A DNA stretch of 64,000 nucleotides, taken from DATKNA01 sp963786765. GTDB taxonomy: Bacteria; Actinomycetota; Actinomycetes; Actinomycetales; Kineosporiaceae. Made by a program: the position numbers and the translations under genes. The DNA lies in NCBI GenBank assembly GCA_963786765.1, contig CAWBAJ010000010.1, positions 62,001 to 126,000 on the forward strand, given 5' to 3'. Below are positions 26,219 through 35,478 of this stretch, piece after piece. Below the pieces are notes generated by a model. The model saw only the letters and a list, made by a program, of their open reading frames with translations. It was not told the origin of the DNA and made no database searches. How positions within the stretch are numbered: position 1 is the first letter of the stretch; each line of letters opens with the position of its first letter.

Positions 26219-26698
26219 ATGGCGTCGTCCGTTCCACTCGACGTGCCCGCGGAGCAGCGCGACCTCGTCGTCGCGATCGCCCGCTGCACCCTCGAACGAA
26301 CCGCACCGCAGGAACTGCCCCTGCTGGAGCTGACGGCATCCGAGTACTTCGAGGACCCGCGGGCCGTCCTGCAACCCGGCGGCCGCGACGAGCCGCTGGG
26401 CTTCGGCCTGGACGTCTCGGTCGTCACCCCGCAGGTGCTGGCGCTGGCGGCCGCAGCCGCGCAGTTCCTCCTCTCGACGGCGTCGTCGGCGGCGGGCGAG
26501 GCACTCGGGCCGCGGATCCAGTCGCTCGTGCGCCGGCTGCTGCGGGCCGAGCCCGAACCGGCCCCCGCGATCGACCCCGAACTCGCCGACCGCCTGCACG
26601 CGGTCACTCTGGAGCGTGCCGCAGCCCTGGGCATGGCGCCGCCCCAGGCGACCGTCCTCGCGGACAGCATCGTCGGAGCTCTGACGGTGTCACGATGA
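26219..26698 (+). CDS. Unknown 159-residue protein downstream of the eCIS effector
   Basis: Starts at ATG 26219 behind a perfect GAGGAGGT ribosome-binding site at 26206-26213. No family is recognised. The first part (VPAEQRDLVVAIARCTLERT, LLELTASEYFEDP) reads as a small folded domain; the middle has an Ala-rich hydrophobic helix (VLALAAAAAQFLLSTA) that could be a transmembrane segment; the C-terminus is helical. A 64-base gap separates it from the effector gene, so it may start its own transcript or continue the operon. The M48 peptidase starts in a 4-base overlap. An immunity or effector-handling role is possible given the place, but nothing in the sequence proves it. Confidence 0.65.
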   Translation: MASSVPLDVPAEQRDLVVAIARCTLERTAPQELPLLELTASEYFEDPRAVLQPGGRDEPLGFGLDVSVVTPQVLALAAAAAQFLLSTASSAAGEALGPRIQSLVRRLLRAEPEPAPAIDPELADRLHAVTLERAAALGMAPPQATVLADSIVGALTVSR

Positions 26699-29361
26699 GC
26701 GCCACCGTCGAGCCCTCCCCGCACGGTCCCGCGCTGCAGCCCGCCGGGCCGCCCGTGGACGCCGACGTGCCGGCCCCCACCGCCGCTCCCGAGGGTGCTC
26801 CTACCACGGGGCGCGGGGAGGTTCCCGACGCGGCCGGCCCGAGCGCCAGCACCACGCGCCTCGCCATCCTCGTGCTCACCCTGCTCGCGTCGGCCGGCTT
26901 CGCGGGCCTGCTGCTGCACAACGCCGTCCGTGGCCGCGAATGGCTGGTCGCCGTCCGCGACTGCCTCGAGCAGCACAACTCGGGTGCCACCTCCTCCGAC
27001 CCCTTCAGGGCGCAGGCCGCCGCGCAGACGTGCGAGGCGTCGGCCGAGCGGCTGCGTGGGCTGTTCGGGCTGGCGGCCATGGGGATCGCCGTCGTCCTGG
27101 TGATCGTCGCAGCGATCGTCGAGGCCCGCCGTGTCGAGCGCGGTCGACGGCTGACGCCGCTCGAGCCGATCCTTCCCGCGAGCGCGCTGCGCGCCCGCGA
27201 GCTCGCCCGCGAGGCGGGCGTCGAGCCGCCCGGGCTCATGCTCCGCTTCGGCAACCAGTCCGACGCGTTCACCTACGGCGTCCCGGGGCGGTACCGCATC
27301 GCGCTCCCCCGCGGGATCGCCGTCCGGCCCGGGACGCCGGTCTTCGACGCCACCCTGCGCCACGAGCTGCAGCACATCGCCCATCGGGACGTCGCCCTCG
27401 CGTGGTCGCTGCGCGGAACGGCCATCGTGCTCGGCGCCCTCGTGGTTCCCGTGACCCTCGTGCCGCTGTGGCACGACCCGGGGTTCGTGATCGACATCCT
27501 GTGGCGGGCGGTGGTGCTCGCGGTCGTCGTCCTGCTCGCCCTGAACGCCTGGCTGCGGGCCCGCGAGTTCGACGCAGACGCCCGTGCCGCGGGCGTGGCC
27601 GGAGACGCCGACCAGCTGGTCACCACCCTGTCGACCTTCGGTCTGCAGCAGGCGCGGCCCGCGGGCAGGGTCAGGTCCTGGCTTGCCGGTGCACGCGCGA
27701 ACCATCCGACGGCGTCCTCGCGCATCGCCGCGCTCCGGCGGCCGGAACTCCTGCCGACCACCGGTCTGGTCGACGGGCTGACCATCGGGTTCGCCGTCGC
27801 CCTGAGCCGTCCTCTCATCGAGAGCTTCGCCGGGCCGCTGCTGTCGGCGCAGGGGCATTCGGACCTGCTGCCCGCCGTCGTGTCGTGGGTGGCAGGACCG
27901 CTTGCGGGGGTGACGCTCGGGCTGGGCCTCTTCAGGCATGCCCTGTACCGGCCGCTCTCAGGAGAGCGGCCGGTGGGACCCGTCGTGGCGCTCGGCGTGC
28001 TGGTGGGGAGCTTCCTGGGGCAGGGAACGACGCCCGCCGCCAGTGGGCTGGGAGGGTTCGGCGGGTTGAACCACCCGGTGAGCGGGCTCGTGACGGCCGG
28101 CGGCCTGGCGGGCGCGACGTTGCTGTCGGCCGGGCTCGCCGAGGTCCTGGTCGGGGCGCGGCTCCCGCGCCGGCTCGCGCCTGTGGCCGTTGCGGCGCTG
28201 TCCGCGCTGCTGTTCACGGGCGTCCTCTGGGTGTGCGCTGTCGTGCAGCTCCTGATCGACGAGTTGCCCTGGGCGGTCACCTCGATGGCCGTGGTGATCC
28301 TGGTGCCCTCGGTGCCGCTCGCCCTGCTGGCACTGTCGCTCGCGGGGGCCGTGTTCGCGGCGCTCGCCCGCGGCTCGCAGGGGTTGCGGCGGGCCGTGGC
28401 GGCCGGCGTCCTCTCGGGTGCCGCGGCCGCGTCGGTGATCGTCACGTACCGCCTCACGCAAGGGCCGGCCCCGACCGACGCGGCGCTGGAGGCCCGGTTC
28501 TATGCGTACCTGGCCCTGACGGCGCTGACCGCCGCCGTCGCCGGCGGGGTGGTGCAGGCGCTCGGGGGGCCGTCGGGTGGCGGCGAGGCGCTCGCGTGCG
28601 CCGTCCTGTCCGCAATGGTCACGTCGGCCGGGTTCCTGGCGCTGAACACCGCCCTGGGCGGTGAGCTCACGGCGGACTATGCGTGGTCCATCATGCATCC
28701 CGCGGTGGCGCTCACGCTCGTCGTGCTCGTCGGGGTGGCTCTTCTCGGGGGCGCCGTCACCGTTCTCCTGCGGAACCGGCGCTTCCCGACCGCAGTGACG
28801 GTCGTCGCGGTGACGGTCGCGTCGTTGGCGACGTCGGTCGGCGTCCTGGCGGGGCGCGGGCAGCTGCTGCCGGGGTTCTCCTCGGGCGCCACCACCGCTG
28901 CCAGGCCCTCGACGCCGTTCCCCTCCCCGGCGCCCTCGACGCCGTTCCCCTCCCCCGCACCCTCTGCGTCGATACGCCCCGTGACCGCGGCGGAGTACGT
29001 CGGCACGGTGGCGCCCGCGTTGACGTCGGCCTTCGGGCAGGTGCAGCAGCTGGCCACGACGGCGCTGCAAGCGGGCGGAGGCCCTGAACGGTCCGCGGCG
29101 ATCGACGCACAGGTTCTGCCGGCGATCCGGCGGCTGCTGACCATGGCGGAGCACATGACCAGCGCGGACGCCGACGTCACCGCGGCGCACCGCCACTTCG
29201 TGGCGTCCGTGCGCCTGGAACTCTCGGCCTTCGAGCAGTTGTCGCGGGGTCTGCGGACGGGCGACCAGGCACTCGTGTCGGCCGGCGCGTCCACGACCGG
29301 TAGGGCGACGCAGGAGCTGCGCGCGTGGGCAGCCCTGGTGCAGGTGGTCGCTCTGCACTGA
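26695..29361 (+). CDS. Membrane-bound M48-family metallopeptidase with multi-pass C-terminal region
   Basis: 888 residues from ATG 26695. A Pro-rich cytoplasmic N-terminus is followed by two membrane segments (about 55-75, 125-142), then a peptidase domain with HELQH (His223, Glu224, His227) in LRHELQHIAHRD and the downstream FDADARA motif that supplies the third zinc ligand in M48 enzymes. Residues about 355-760 contain many hydrophobic helices not found in ordinary HtpX/Ste24 proteins. A Pro/Ser/Thr repeat (about 738-756) precedes a helical extracellular tail. The gene follows the eCIS genes with tight coupling to the preceding gene. Substrate unknown; the family cleaves membrane or misfolded proteins. 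Confidence 0.8.
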   Translation: MSATVEPSPHGPALQPAGPPVDADVPAPTAAPEGAPTTGRGEVPDAAGPSASTTRLAILVLTLLASAGFAGLLLHNAVRGREWLVAVRDCLEQHNSGATSSDPFRAQAAAQTCEASAERLRGLFGLAAMGIAVVLVIVAAIVEARRVERGRRLTPLEPILPASALRARELAREAGVEPPGLMLRFGNQSDAFTYGVPGRYRIALPRGIAVRPGTPVFDATLRHELQHIAHRDVALAWSLRGTAIVLGALVVPVTLVPLWHDPGFVIDILWRAVVLAVVVLLALNAWLRAREFDADARAAGVAGDADQLVTTLSTFGLQQARPAGRVRSWLAGARANHPTASSRIAALRRPELLPTTGLVDGLTIGFAVALSRPLIESFAGPLLSAQGHSDLLPAVVSWVAGPLAGVTLGLGLFRHALYRPLSGERPVGPVVALGVLVGSFLGQGTTPAASGLGGFGGLNHPVSGLVTAGGLAGATLLSAGLAEVLVGARLPRRLAPVAVAALSALLFTGVLWVCAVVQLLIDELPWAVTSMAVVILVPSVPLALLALSLAGAVFAALARGSQGLRRAVAAGVLSGAAAASVIVTYRLTQGPAPTDAALEARFYAYLALTALTAAVAGGVVQALGGPSGGGEALACAVLSAMVTSAGFLALNTALGGELTADYAWSIMHPAVALTLVVLVGVALLGGAVTVLLRNRRFPTAVTVVAVTVASLATSVGVLAGRGQLLPGFSSGATTAARPSTPFPSPAPSTPFPSPAPSASIRPVTAAEYVGTVAPALTSAFGQVQQLATTALQAGGGPERSAAIDAQVLPAIRRLLTMAEHMTSADADVTAAHRHFVASVRLELSAFEQLSRGLRTGDQALVSAGASTTGRATQELRAWAALVQVVALH
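28906..28959 (+). repeat. 27-bp tandem duplication in the M48 peptidase gene
   Basis: Two near-identical 27-base units (28906-28932 and 28933-28959) starting ccctcgacgccgttcccctc. They encode a PSTPFPSPA repeat in the linker between the membrane region and the C-terminal helical tail. Confidence 0.9.
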
Positions 29362-29370
29362 GACGCCGAC

Positions 29371-29385
29371 CGCACCGCCGGTGCG
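29371..29385. terminator. Weak hairpin between convergent genes
   Basis: CGCACC / GGTGCG arms around a GCC loop, in the 39-base gap between the M48 peptidase (rightward) and the isoprenyl diphosphate synthase (leftward). The stem is only 6 bp and there is no T-run, so this is a weak candidate. Confidence 0.3.
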
Positions 29386-29400
29386 AGGCAGCGGCCGCCG

Positions 29401-30378
29401 TCACCGTCGCCGGGTGATGACGTACTGGGGCAGCGCGAGCAGGAAATCGCGGTCGGGGCCGGCGAGGGCGTCCGCCAGGACGGCGTCGGCCTCCCGCTCG
29501 GCGGCGTCCGCGAGCTCGGCCGCCGTCCGCACCGCCGCGTCGATGCTGCCGCACCGCTCGAGCTGCTCCCGGATCCACCGCACGTCCTGCTGCGTCCGGT
29601 CCCTGCGGGCGGTGCCCAGGAACGCCCGCAGCCGCTCCCGGTCCCCGCCGCGCAGGACGCCCTGCAGGTGGATGACCATCAACGTGCGCTTCCCCTCGTA
29701 CAGGTCCCCGAGGATCTCCTTGCCGTACTCCTCGCGGCTCCCGACGAGGTTGAGCACGTCGTCCTGGATCTGGAACGCCGCGCCGAGGAACCACCCGAAG
29801 CGGTCGAGCACCCCGGCATTCCCCCGCCCGTCCCGCGCTATCGACGCCCCCAGCCGGCACGGGTAGACGCACGTGTACCAGGAGGTCTTCTTCAAGCACA
29901 TCCGGAGGTAGTCGTCCTGCGCGAGCCCGTCGACGTTGTCCCGGATCCACCCGAGCTCGATCGCCTGTCCCTCCAGGGACCGGCGCAGCATCGTCTCGGT
30001 CTCCTCGAAGATCTGCCAGGCCAGCGCGCCGCCGAGGATCTCCCGGTTCGCGCGGATCCGCTGGAGCCCGAGCAGGTTGGTGGCGTTCCCGACGTTGAGT
30101 GCTATTGCCGGCCCGTACCGCGCGGACAGGGTCGGTTCGCCTCGCCGCTGCTCGCTCTCGTCCTGGATGTCGTCGTGGATGAGGAAGGCGTTGTGGAACA
30201 GCTCGACGGCGACCGCGGAGTTCACCGCCCGCCCGACATCGCCGCCGAACACCGAGCATGCGGCCAGGCACAGGGCGGCCCGCAGTCCCTTGCCGCGCCG
30301 GGACGGGTACTCCGGCAGCAACTCGTACAGGTGCGCAGGGCTCGCGTCCGGCATGCCGGCGAGCAGCGCACCCATCAC
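29401..30378 (-). CDS. Trans-isoprenyl diphosphate synthase (polyprenyl synthetase)
   Basis: 325 residues from GTG 30378 (ATG 30375 alternative). Condenses isopentenyl diphosphate with an allylic diphosphate to make a linear prenyl diphosphate. The first Asp-rich motif is HDDIQDE (residues 68-74) and the second is QIQDDVLN (203-210), both complete; KGLRAALCL matches the substrate-binding region. The true start may be further upstream: the in-frame segment TSEAVEPLLEAYRSVV looks native, and a CTG codon at 30432 overlaps the upstream gene's stop as CTGA. Product chain length (C15, C20 or longer) cannot be read off safely, and no terpene cyclase or carotenoid gene is adjacent. Confidence 0.9.
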   Translation of the reverse strand: MMGALLAGMPDASPAHLYELLPEYPSRRGKGLRAALCLAACSVFGGDVGRAVNSAVAVELFHNAFLIHDDIQDESEQRRGEPTLSARYGPAIALNVGNATNLLGLQRIRANREILGGALAWQIFEETETMLRRSLEGQAIELGWIRDNVDGLAQDDYLRMCLKKTSWYTCVYPCRLGASIARDGRGNAGVLDRFGWFLGAAFQIQDDVLNLVGSREEYGKEILGDLYEGKRTLMVIHLQGVLRGGDRERLRAFLGTARRDRTQQDVRWIREQLERCGSIDAAVRTAAELADAAEREADAVLADALAGPDRDFLLALPQYVITRRR

Positions 30379-30428
30379 GACGCTGCGGTAGGCCTCCAGC
30401 AGCGGTTCGACCGCCTCCGACGTCGTGG

Positions 30429-30965
30429 TCAGGGCCGAGCCGCCGCTGTGCCGCCGTCCTCGGGGGCGGGCGCACCCGTGGCGGCGGCGCCCGTGGTGTC
30501 CGCGACGGGAGCCCCGTCGGGTGGCGTCCGGTCGACCCGCTCCATGAGCCGGTTCACGACGTCCGGCACCACGCTGACGAGGTCGATGACGCCGTCCAGG
30601 ACCGAGTGCGCATCCCTGCCGAAGCGGCCCGCGAGGTCCTGCACGTCCGAGGCGCCCATGTCGTGGACCCGCTCGGTCAGGACGTCGATCAGGTCGTGAC
30701 CCGACCGGCGCGCTCGCTTCGCCAGCTCGTCCAGATCACCGGGCTCCAGGCGACGTCGCTCCGTGAACTTCGCCTGCAGACTCCGGCCTTCCTCGATCCC
30801 GCCCGCGAGCTCCGACTCGAGCACCTGCGCCGCTTGGATCACGGCCGCCGAGGCCTGCTCCCCGGCGCTGCGCAGCTGGTCGCCGGACTCGTCCGCCGGC
30901 TGCGTGCCCGGCTCCGCTCGCGTTTCGTCGGTCGTCTCCGCGGGCGGGACGTCAGGCTGCGACAT
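30429..30965 (-). CDS. Unknown helical protein upstream of the isoprenyl diphosphate synthase
   Basis: 178 residues from ATG 30965. Acidic disordered ends flank a helical core (about 30-135) with ASAAVIQAAQVLESELAGG and VLDGVIDLVSVVPDVVNRL. No signal peptide, membrane segment or known motif. It lies immediately upstream of the isoprenyl synthase on the same strand, probably co-transcribed. Function unknown. Confidence 0.65.
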   Translation of the reverse strand: MSQPDVPPAETTDETRAEPGTQPADESGDQLRSAGEQASAAVIQAAQVLESELAGGIEEGRSLQAKFTERRRLEPGDLDELAKRARRSGHDLIDVLTERVHDMGASDVQDLAGRFGRDAHSVLDGVIDLVSVVPDVVNRLMERVDRTPPDGAPVADTTGAAATGAPAPEDGGTAAARP

Positions 30966-31091
30966 GTGCGGTCTCCCTCGTGCCGTCCGGAACCGGGGCA
31001 GCGACCATCGTGTCGACCAAGAGCACTTCCCGGCAAGGTGCAGCGCCTGGTGGAGGGGTGGCCGGCCGACGTGCAGGCCGAGCGACGGGGC

Positions 31092-31601
31092 TCAGCCGGA
31101 TTGCTCGGGCGACCGTGCGAGGCGCGCGATCAGCCGGCGCCACAGGCCATCGGACCGCACGACGGAGCCCGGCTCGGCCGGGACGGGGCCCGCCTCCCGC
31201 TCGGCGTGCTCGATGTCGGCCCGCAGCGCGCGCCAGCGCTCGACGAGCGGCTCCACCGCCACCTGACGGGCGACCACCGGCAGGCTCGGGCCGGCCACGG
31301 GCCGGCGCCACTCCGCCGTGACGCGCCGGTTGAAGTCCTCGAGCACCGCACGCACCTGATCCTCCCGCGTCAGGCTCGCGAGGGATTCGGGGAAGGAGCC
31401 GGCCTCGCGGCGCAGTGCGATGGTCGGGTGCACCAACGCCGAGGTGTCGATGCCCTCGCGCCGTACGTAGCTCTTCACCCACCAGTCCGGGTCGTGCACC
31501 TCGGGCAGGTCCAGTGGCTTGCCGGCACCGGGCAGGTCGTCGAAGTCGCCGCGCTCCTGCGCGGCCCGGATCTGCGCCTCGACGTTCGGCAGGCCGTCCA
31601 T
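31092..31601 (-). CDS. DUF1992 (DnaJC28 conserved-domain) protein
   Basis: 169 residues from ATG 31601. The conserved DnaJC28 domain is near the N-terminus: VEAQIRAAQERGDFDDLPGA, then GKPLDLPEVHDPDWWVK, ending at about residue 75, with an additional helical C-terminal half. Bacterial members lack a J-domain and their biochemical role is not established. 126 bases separate it from the next gene downstream (30965). Confidence 0.85.
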   Translation of the reverse strand: MDGLPNVEAQIRAAQERGDFDDLPGAGKPLDLPEVHDPDWWVKSYVRREGIDTSALVHPTIALRREAGSFPESLASLTREDQVRAVLEDFNRRVTAEWRRPVAGPSLPVVARQVAVEPLVERWRALRADIEHAEREAGPVPAEPGSVVRSDGLWRRLIARLARSPEQSG

Positions 31602-31792
31602 GTTCCAAGCCTCACCCCGGCGGCACCTGCCCGCAGCCGGTGTCGCGCCGCCGTCCCGGTCAGCCCTGCTCGAAGGTGCGGCCGACGTCCTGCTCGCGGG
31701 TCTTCGCGGGTATTCGCAGGTGCGCCGGCGCCCGCCGGGTCCTCGAGGACACGACGGGCGCCTGTCTCGACGCGGAAGGGCGACGCCCTGAA

Positions 31793-31978
31793 TCAGGTCC
31801 AGGTACGCGAGAACGCGTGGAGTGTGTGGACTCCGCCCACATTCGACCGGGGTACGCGTGCCACGTCCGGGCCATGGGAATGAGCGGACGCCGCACTGCC
31901 GACGACGAGTGGCGCGGCAACGGCGGAGGCGAGCAGCATGCCGGCGAGCAGGCGACGCAGTCTTCGTGCGTGCGACAA
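31793..31978 (-). CDS. Possible small secreted peptide
   Basis: A 61-residue frame from TTG 31978. It has a plausible signal peptide: basic start (SHARRLRRLL), hydrophobic core (GMLLASAVAAPLVVG) and an ASA-type cleavage site before HSHGPDVARVP. A weak AAGGG-like ribosome site lies upstream. It is the only coding candidate in the 669-base gap 31602-32270; the rest of that gap shows nothing convincing. No homologue is recognised. Confidence 0.3.
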   Translation of the reverse strand: MSHARRLRRLLAGMLLASAVAAPLVVGSAASAHSHGPDVARVPRSNVGGVHTLHAFSRTWT

Positions 31979-32270
31979 GAGGTGATCATCCCTTTCAGAT
32001 GGCCGGACGCGTTCCGGCGGGCATGATCCAGTCTGGTCACGGCGACGCCCTCGACGGACGCGCCGAACGGCGCGTGTCGCGATCATGCAAGTGTCTGCGA
32101 CGGCATCCACGTTTCAGCCGAGCCGCGACGCAGGCCTCGGGGTCCTCGTCGTGCCCGAACGGTCTCCCGATCGCGCACGTCCGCCCTCGTATCCCTGCGC
32201 CCCGCCGATGCTCCCCGTCCCCAGACGCACCGACCTCAGCTCGGTGCGCGCCACCAAGGGGAAAACCATC

Positions 32271-34398
32271 ATGACCGAACACCTCCCGTCAGGCACCGAG
32301 CAGCAGGGGCAGCAGGCCCCCGAGCAGGTGCAGATCGAGCTCCCGGCCAGCAGGCTGCGGTTCCGGCGGCTCCTCGCCACCAACCCCAATTACTTCGGCA
32401 ACCTGCCGGACCTCGGCTTCGACCCGGTCGAGCCCAAGACCGGCGACACGACCTTCGAGCAGATCGACTGCGTCTCCTACTCCCCCACTCGTGACCGGAT
32501 CGAGGCGACCGTCCAGGTCAAGCTGCCCTTCGGCTACTCCGGCGGCCTCTGCGGCAACGGCTCCTTCGAACACCTGCGGTTCTACGTCGACTACGGATCG
32601 GGCTGGGAGGACGCGGGGCCGGCCGCGATCAACGTGCACGACATTCCGGTCACCAAGGACTGCGCAGACGCCGTCACGCTGCCGCTCAGCTACGTGGCGG
32701 GCGTGGACTACACGCCGCGGCGGAACTGGTGCTTCCGCCCGGTTCTGCCCCGGGTGCGCGCCATCCTCTCCTGGGAGCTCCCGCCGCCGCCGAACCAGCC
32801 GGACTGGACGCCGGTCTGGGGCGACGTCCAGGAGTGCAACGTGCAGGTCGCACCGCGCCGCTTCGTGTTCCGCGACGTGATCGACCAGATCCCGAAGGAG
32901 CTGCTCGCGCAACTGCCGCCGTACGTGGTCGACGAGCCGCCGCACCCCGAACCCGACCCGGGCCCGTTCCAGGCTGTCCCCCTCCCTCAGCTCGCCCGCA
33001 CGTACCGCAAGGCGCAGATCCCGCCGCACCGGTTCGCGTTCCCGGCGCTCACCGCCGTGTCCGAGGGCTCGGCGGCGGATGTGAAGACGCTGACGGCGTC
33101 CGCCCTCCTGGCCAAGGAGGCCGAGGTCGACCTGACCGAGGTCCTGAAGTTCCTCGAGGACGGCTCGGGCAACACCGACTTCGAGGAACTGGAGTGCCTC
33201 GGCCTCGACGAGGGGCTGCAGTCCCTCGTTGCGACGTTCCAGCATCAAGCGGCCGAGCGGGTACTCCGGACCGTCCTGCAGCGCCGGCAGCACCGAGTAC
33301 GTCGCGTTCTGGGCCGACTGGGACGACGACTGCCGGTACGACTACCTCGGGACCGTGCCGGTCACCGTCCATGACTACCAGCTGCCGGACGGCGGCCTGT
33401 GCTACGCGGCGATCCTGCGGGTCGACCTCGACAAGTACCGCCGCTCGTGCGAGAAGCCCCTCCTCCCGCGGGTGCGGGCCGTGCTCTCGTGGGCGACGCC
33501 GCCCTCCACGGTCGACCCCGAGGCCGTGCCCTACTGGGGCAACCGGCTGGACCGGCACGTGCAGGTCGCACCCGGACGCCCCTACGACGGCACGGCAAGG
33601 TTCCGGAAGGTCGGCGGGATCTCCACCGACAAGCTCGACCTCGGAACGGGGCTGACCACGTCCGGAGCCACGCTCGGCACGTCCGGGGTTCCGATCGACC
33701 CGGCCGGCCGGCCGTTCGCCGGGCTCGTCGTCCTGCAGGGACCGCTCGACCCGGCGCTGATCGGGCACCAGTACCGGATCCGCGCCACGAACGTCGACGC
33801 CGGCGGCAGCGTCCTGCTGACGACGCCGTTCGGCGAAGTCGGGTCCGGCGGCCAGGTCACCGTGACACCCGACCCCGTCGAGGGCTGGGTGCCATGGCCC
33901 AGCCAGCTCAACAGCACCGAGGGGACCCTCGGCGTGCACAGGCCCGGCGGGGACGACCGCTGGGACTACACCCTCGAGCTCGACACCCCCGGTGCCGTCG
34001 TCGACACCGCCATGGTCCAGATGGACAACACCGTGCGCAACACCGTGGTCCCGACGGACATCGTCAACGCGGGCGACCTCAGGTTGAACACCGCCGGCGC
34101 CTGCCGGGTGAAGCGCGGGCCGCTGACCGGCACCTTCGTGGCACTCGACCGGCACTTCGAGTCGTGGTCGTTCAGCGTCCTCGGCGGTCCCGGTGGCACG
34201 ATCCCGCCCACACCGCTCACCGTGGGCATCTCGACGACGACGCAGACGCCACTGTCGGGGACGCCGTTCACGATCGACCTGTCCAAGCTCCAGCCGTGCG
34301 GCTACGTGGTGCGGCTGACGATCACCGACCTGGCCATCGTCGACAGCGTGAGGCTCGGGCACGACACCCCGATCGACCGGGGTGTCTGCCTGGAATGA
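32271..34398 (+). pseudogene. Large unknown protein with internal duplication, one frameshift
   Basis: Starts at ATG 32271 behind AAGGGG; about 708 residues if repaired. No family is recognised. Residues about 80-210 and 320-450 are repeats of one domain: VQVKLPFGYSGG versus FQIKRPSGYSGP, LPRVRAILSWELPPP versus LPRVRAVLSWATPPS, and NVQVAPRR versus HVQVAPGR. The second copy starts at the frameshift: an extra C at 33243 in ccagcatc shifts the frame, and the duplication proves which frame is correct. The last 200 residues are a separate beta-rich domain (VVLQGPLDPALIGHQYRIRA). No signal peptide is visible. Uncorrected, the first part ends at 33374. A strong terminator follows at 34418. Confidence 0.75.
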
Positions 34399-34417
34399 AC
34401 GACTCCTGATCGGGCCC

Positions 34418-34453
34418 GGCGCCCGTCGCGTCCAGCAGGACGCGGCGGGCGCC
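34418..34453 (+). terminator. Strong hairpin terminator after the duplicated-domain gene
   Basis: 16-base arms (34418-34433 and 34438-34453, starting GGCGCCCG) with one G-T wobble and an AGCA loop, 20 bases after the stop of the duplicated-domain gene. No T-run follows, as is common in actinobacteria. Confidence 0.75.
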
Positions 34454-34552
34454 GCTGGATGCAGGGCGCCCCCCGGCGACGTCGATCTGCTCGTCTTCCA
34501 CCTCGACGCACCCTGACGGAATCCGAGCGCCCCGCTACCGCTGCGACGATGA

Positions 34553-34919
34553 CGAGGCCGGTGGGCCCTGATGTATTCGCACGACCTGCCGGCCCCGCTG
34601 CCCGGATTCGACGTCCACGCGGCCGGGTACACTCCCGTGGAAGTGAGCCCGCAGGGGATGGACAAGGGCTACGCGGTCGAAATACTTCTTGGCATCGTCG
34701 AGACACACGTCACCAGGACCGTGTATGTCGCCGACGGGTTCCATGACGATGGCAGTGACGTCCCCGTCGCGCTGCTGGGGGGTACCCAGCATCTGGGTCC
34801 GCTCCGTGCGGGAGACCACCAGGGTGCTCGACCTGCTGATGGACGGACTCGGCACGGCTGAAGGAGGAAGAACTCTTGCACGACGCTGTCGACCCCCGGA
34901 ACCCGTGGCGGACCCTTGA
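34553..34919 (+). pseudogene. HAD-family phosphatase fragment (C-terminal part), frameshifted
   Basis: The frame opens after a stop at 34550; the first ATG is 34571. SPQGMDKGYAVEILLG is the HAD motif III lysine region and VYVADGFHDDGSDVPVAL the motif IV acidic loop, so this is the C-terminal third of a HAD-IIB-like phosphatase; the N-terminal motifs I and II are absent. After GGTQ the frame shifts near 34788, and WVRSVRETTRVLDLLMDGLG continues one frame over to 34917. Dropping a C in ccagcatc restores it. The fragment lies just upstream of the NUDIX gene and its tail overlaps that gene's start. Probably a remnant of a former HAD-NUDIX pair. Confidence 0.6.
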
Positions 34920-35454
34920 TCAGCGGTGGGTGTACACGAACCCTTGGATTCGGGTTCGCGAGGACAGCGTGATTCGGCCGAGCGGACTGCCCGGTCTCTA
35001 CTCCGTCGTCGTCCTGCCGCCGTCGGTCGGCGTGGTCGCAGTCGACGCTGAGGGGCGCGTTGCCCTGGTCGAGCAGTGGAGATACACGCTGGGGCGCCTC
35101 TCCCTGGAGATCCCCACCGGTGGCCTGAGTGAACAGGAGGCCGATTCCCAGGACGTCCTCGCTGCGGCGCGGCGTGAACTGTGGGAGGAAACGGGTCTGA
35201 GAGCCGCTGTCTGGCACCCCCTGGGCACGGTCGACAACTCCAACGGCGTCACCAATGACGTCGCGCACATCTTCCTGGCGAAGGACCTCACTCCGGACGA
35301 CGACTGGCGTGCCGACCCCGATGAGCCTGTGCGCCTGGTCTGGGTGCCGTGGCAGCAGGCCGTCGACCAGGCGCAGACCTCGCAGATCACCGAGTCGGTG
35401 AGCGTGTGCGGCCTGTTGCGCGCCGAGGTCCAGGAGCGGCGGCACGGGCTGTGA
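34876..35454 (+). CDS. NUDIX hydrolase (ADP-ribose pyrophosphatase-like)
   Basis: 192 residues from TTG 34876, chosen because AAGGAGGAAG lies 6 bases upstream. The Nudix box is complete (GGLSEQEADSQD then AARRELWEETGL), preceded by LVEQWRYTLGRLSLEIPTGG, which is typical of ADP-ribose/nucleoside-diphosphate-sugar pyrophosphatases. It would hydrolyse a nucleoside diphosphate linked to another moiety, using Mg held by the RExxEE residues. Codon use is less GC-biased than in the eCIS region, suggesting different ancestry. A frameshifted hexapeptide protein converges from the right, 24 bases after the stop. Confidence 0.88.
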   Translation: MHDAVDPRNPWRTLDQRWVYTNPWIRVREDSVIRPSGLPGLYSVVVLPPSVGVVAVDAEGRVALVEQWRYTLGRLSLEIPTGGLSEQEADSQDVLAAARRELWEETGLRAAVWHPLGTVDNSNGVTNDVAHIFLAKDLTPDDDWRADPDEPVRLVWVPWQQAVDQAQTSQITESVSVCGLLRAEVQERRHGL

Positions 35455-35478
35455 GTTCTACTGAAGAGCGGACGGCCA

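Noticed and set aside
22597..27939. A 1780-codon open frame on the minus strand opposite the ATPase, effector and M48 genes (and similar ones at 8163-10598 and 12511-15699).
   Set aside because: Arg/Gly/Pro/His-rich composition with no motifs; these are antisense shadows of GC-rich genes whose + strand products have clear families.
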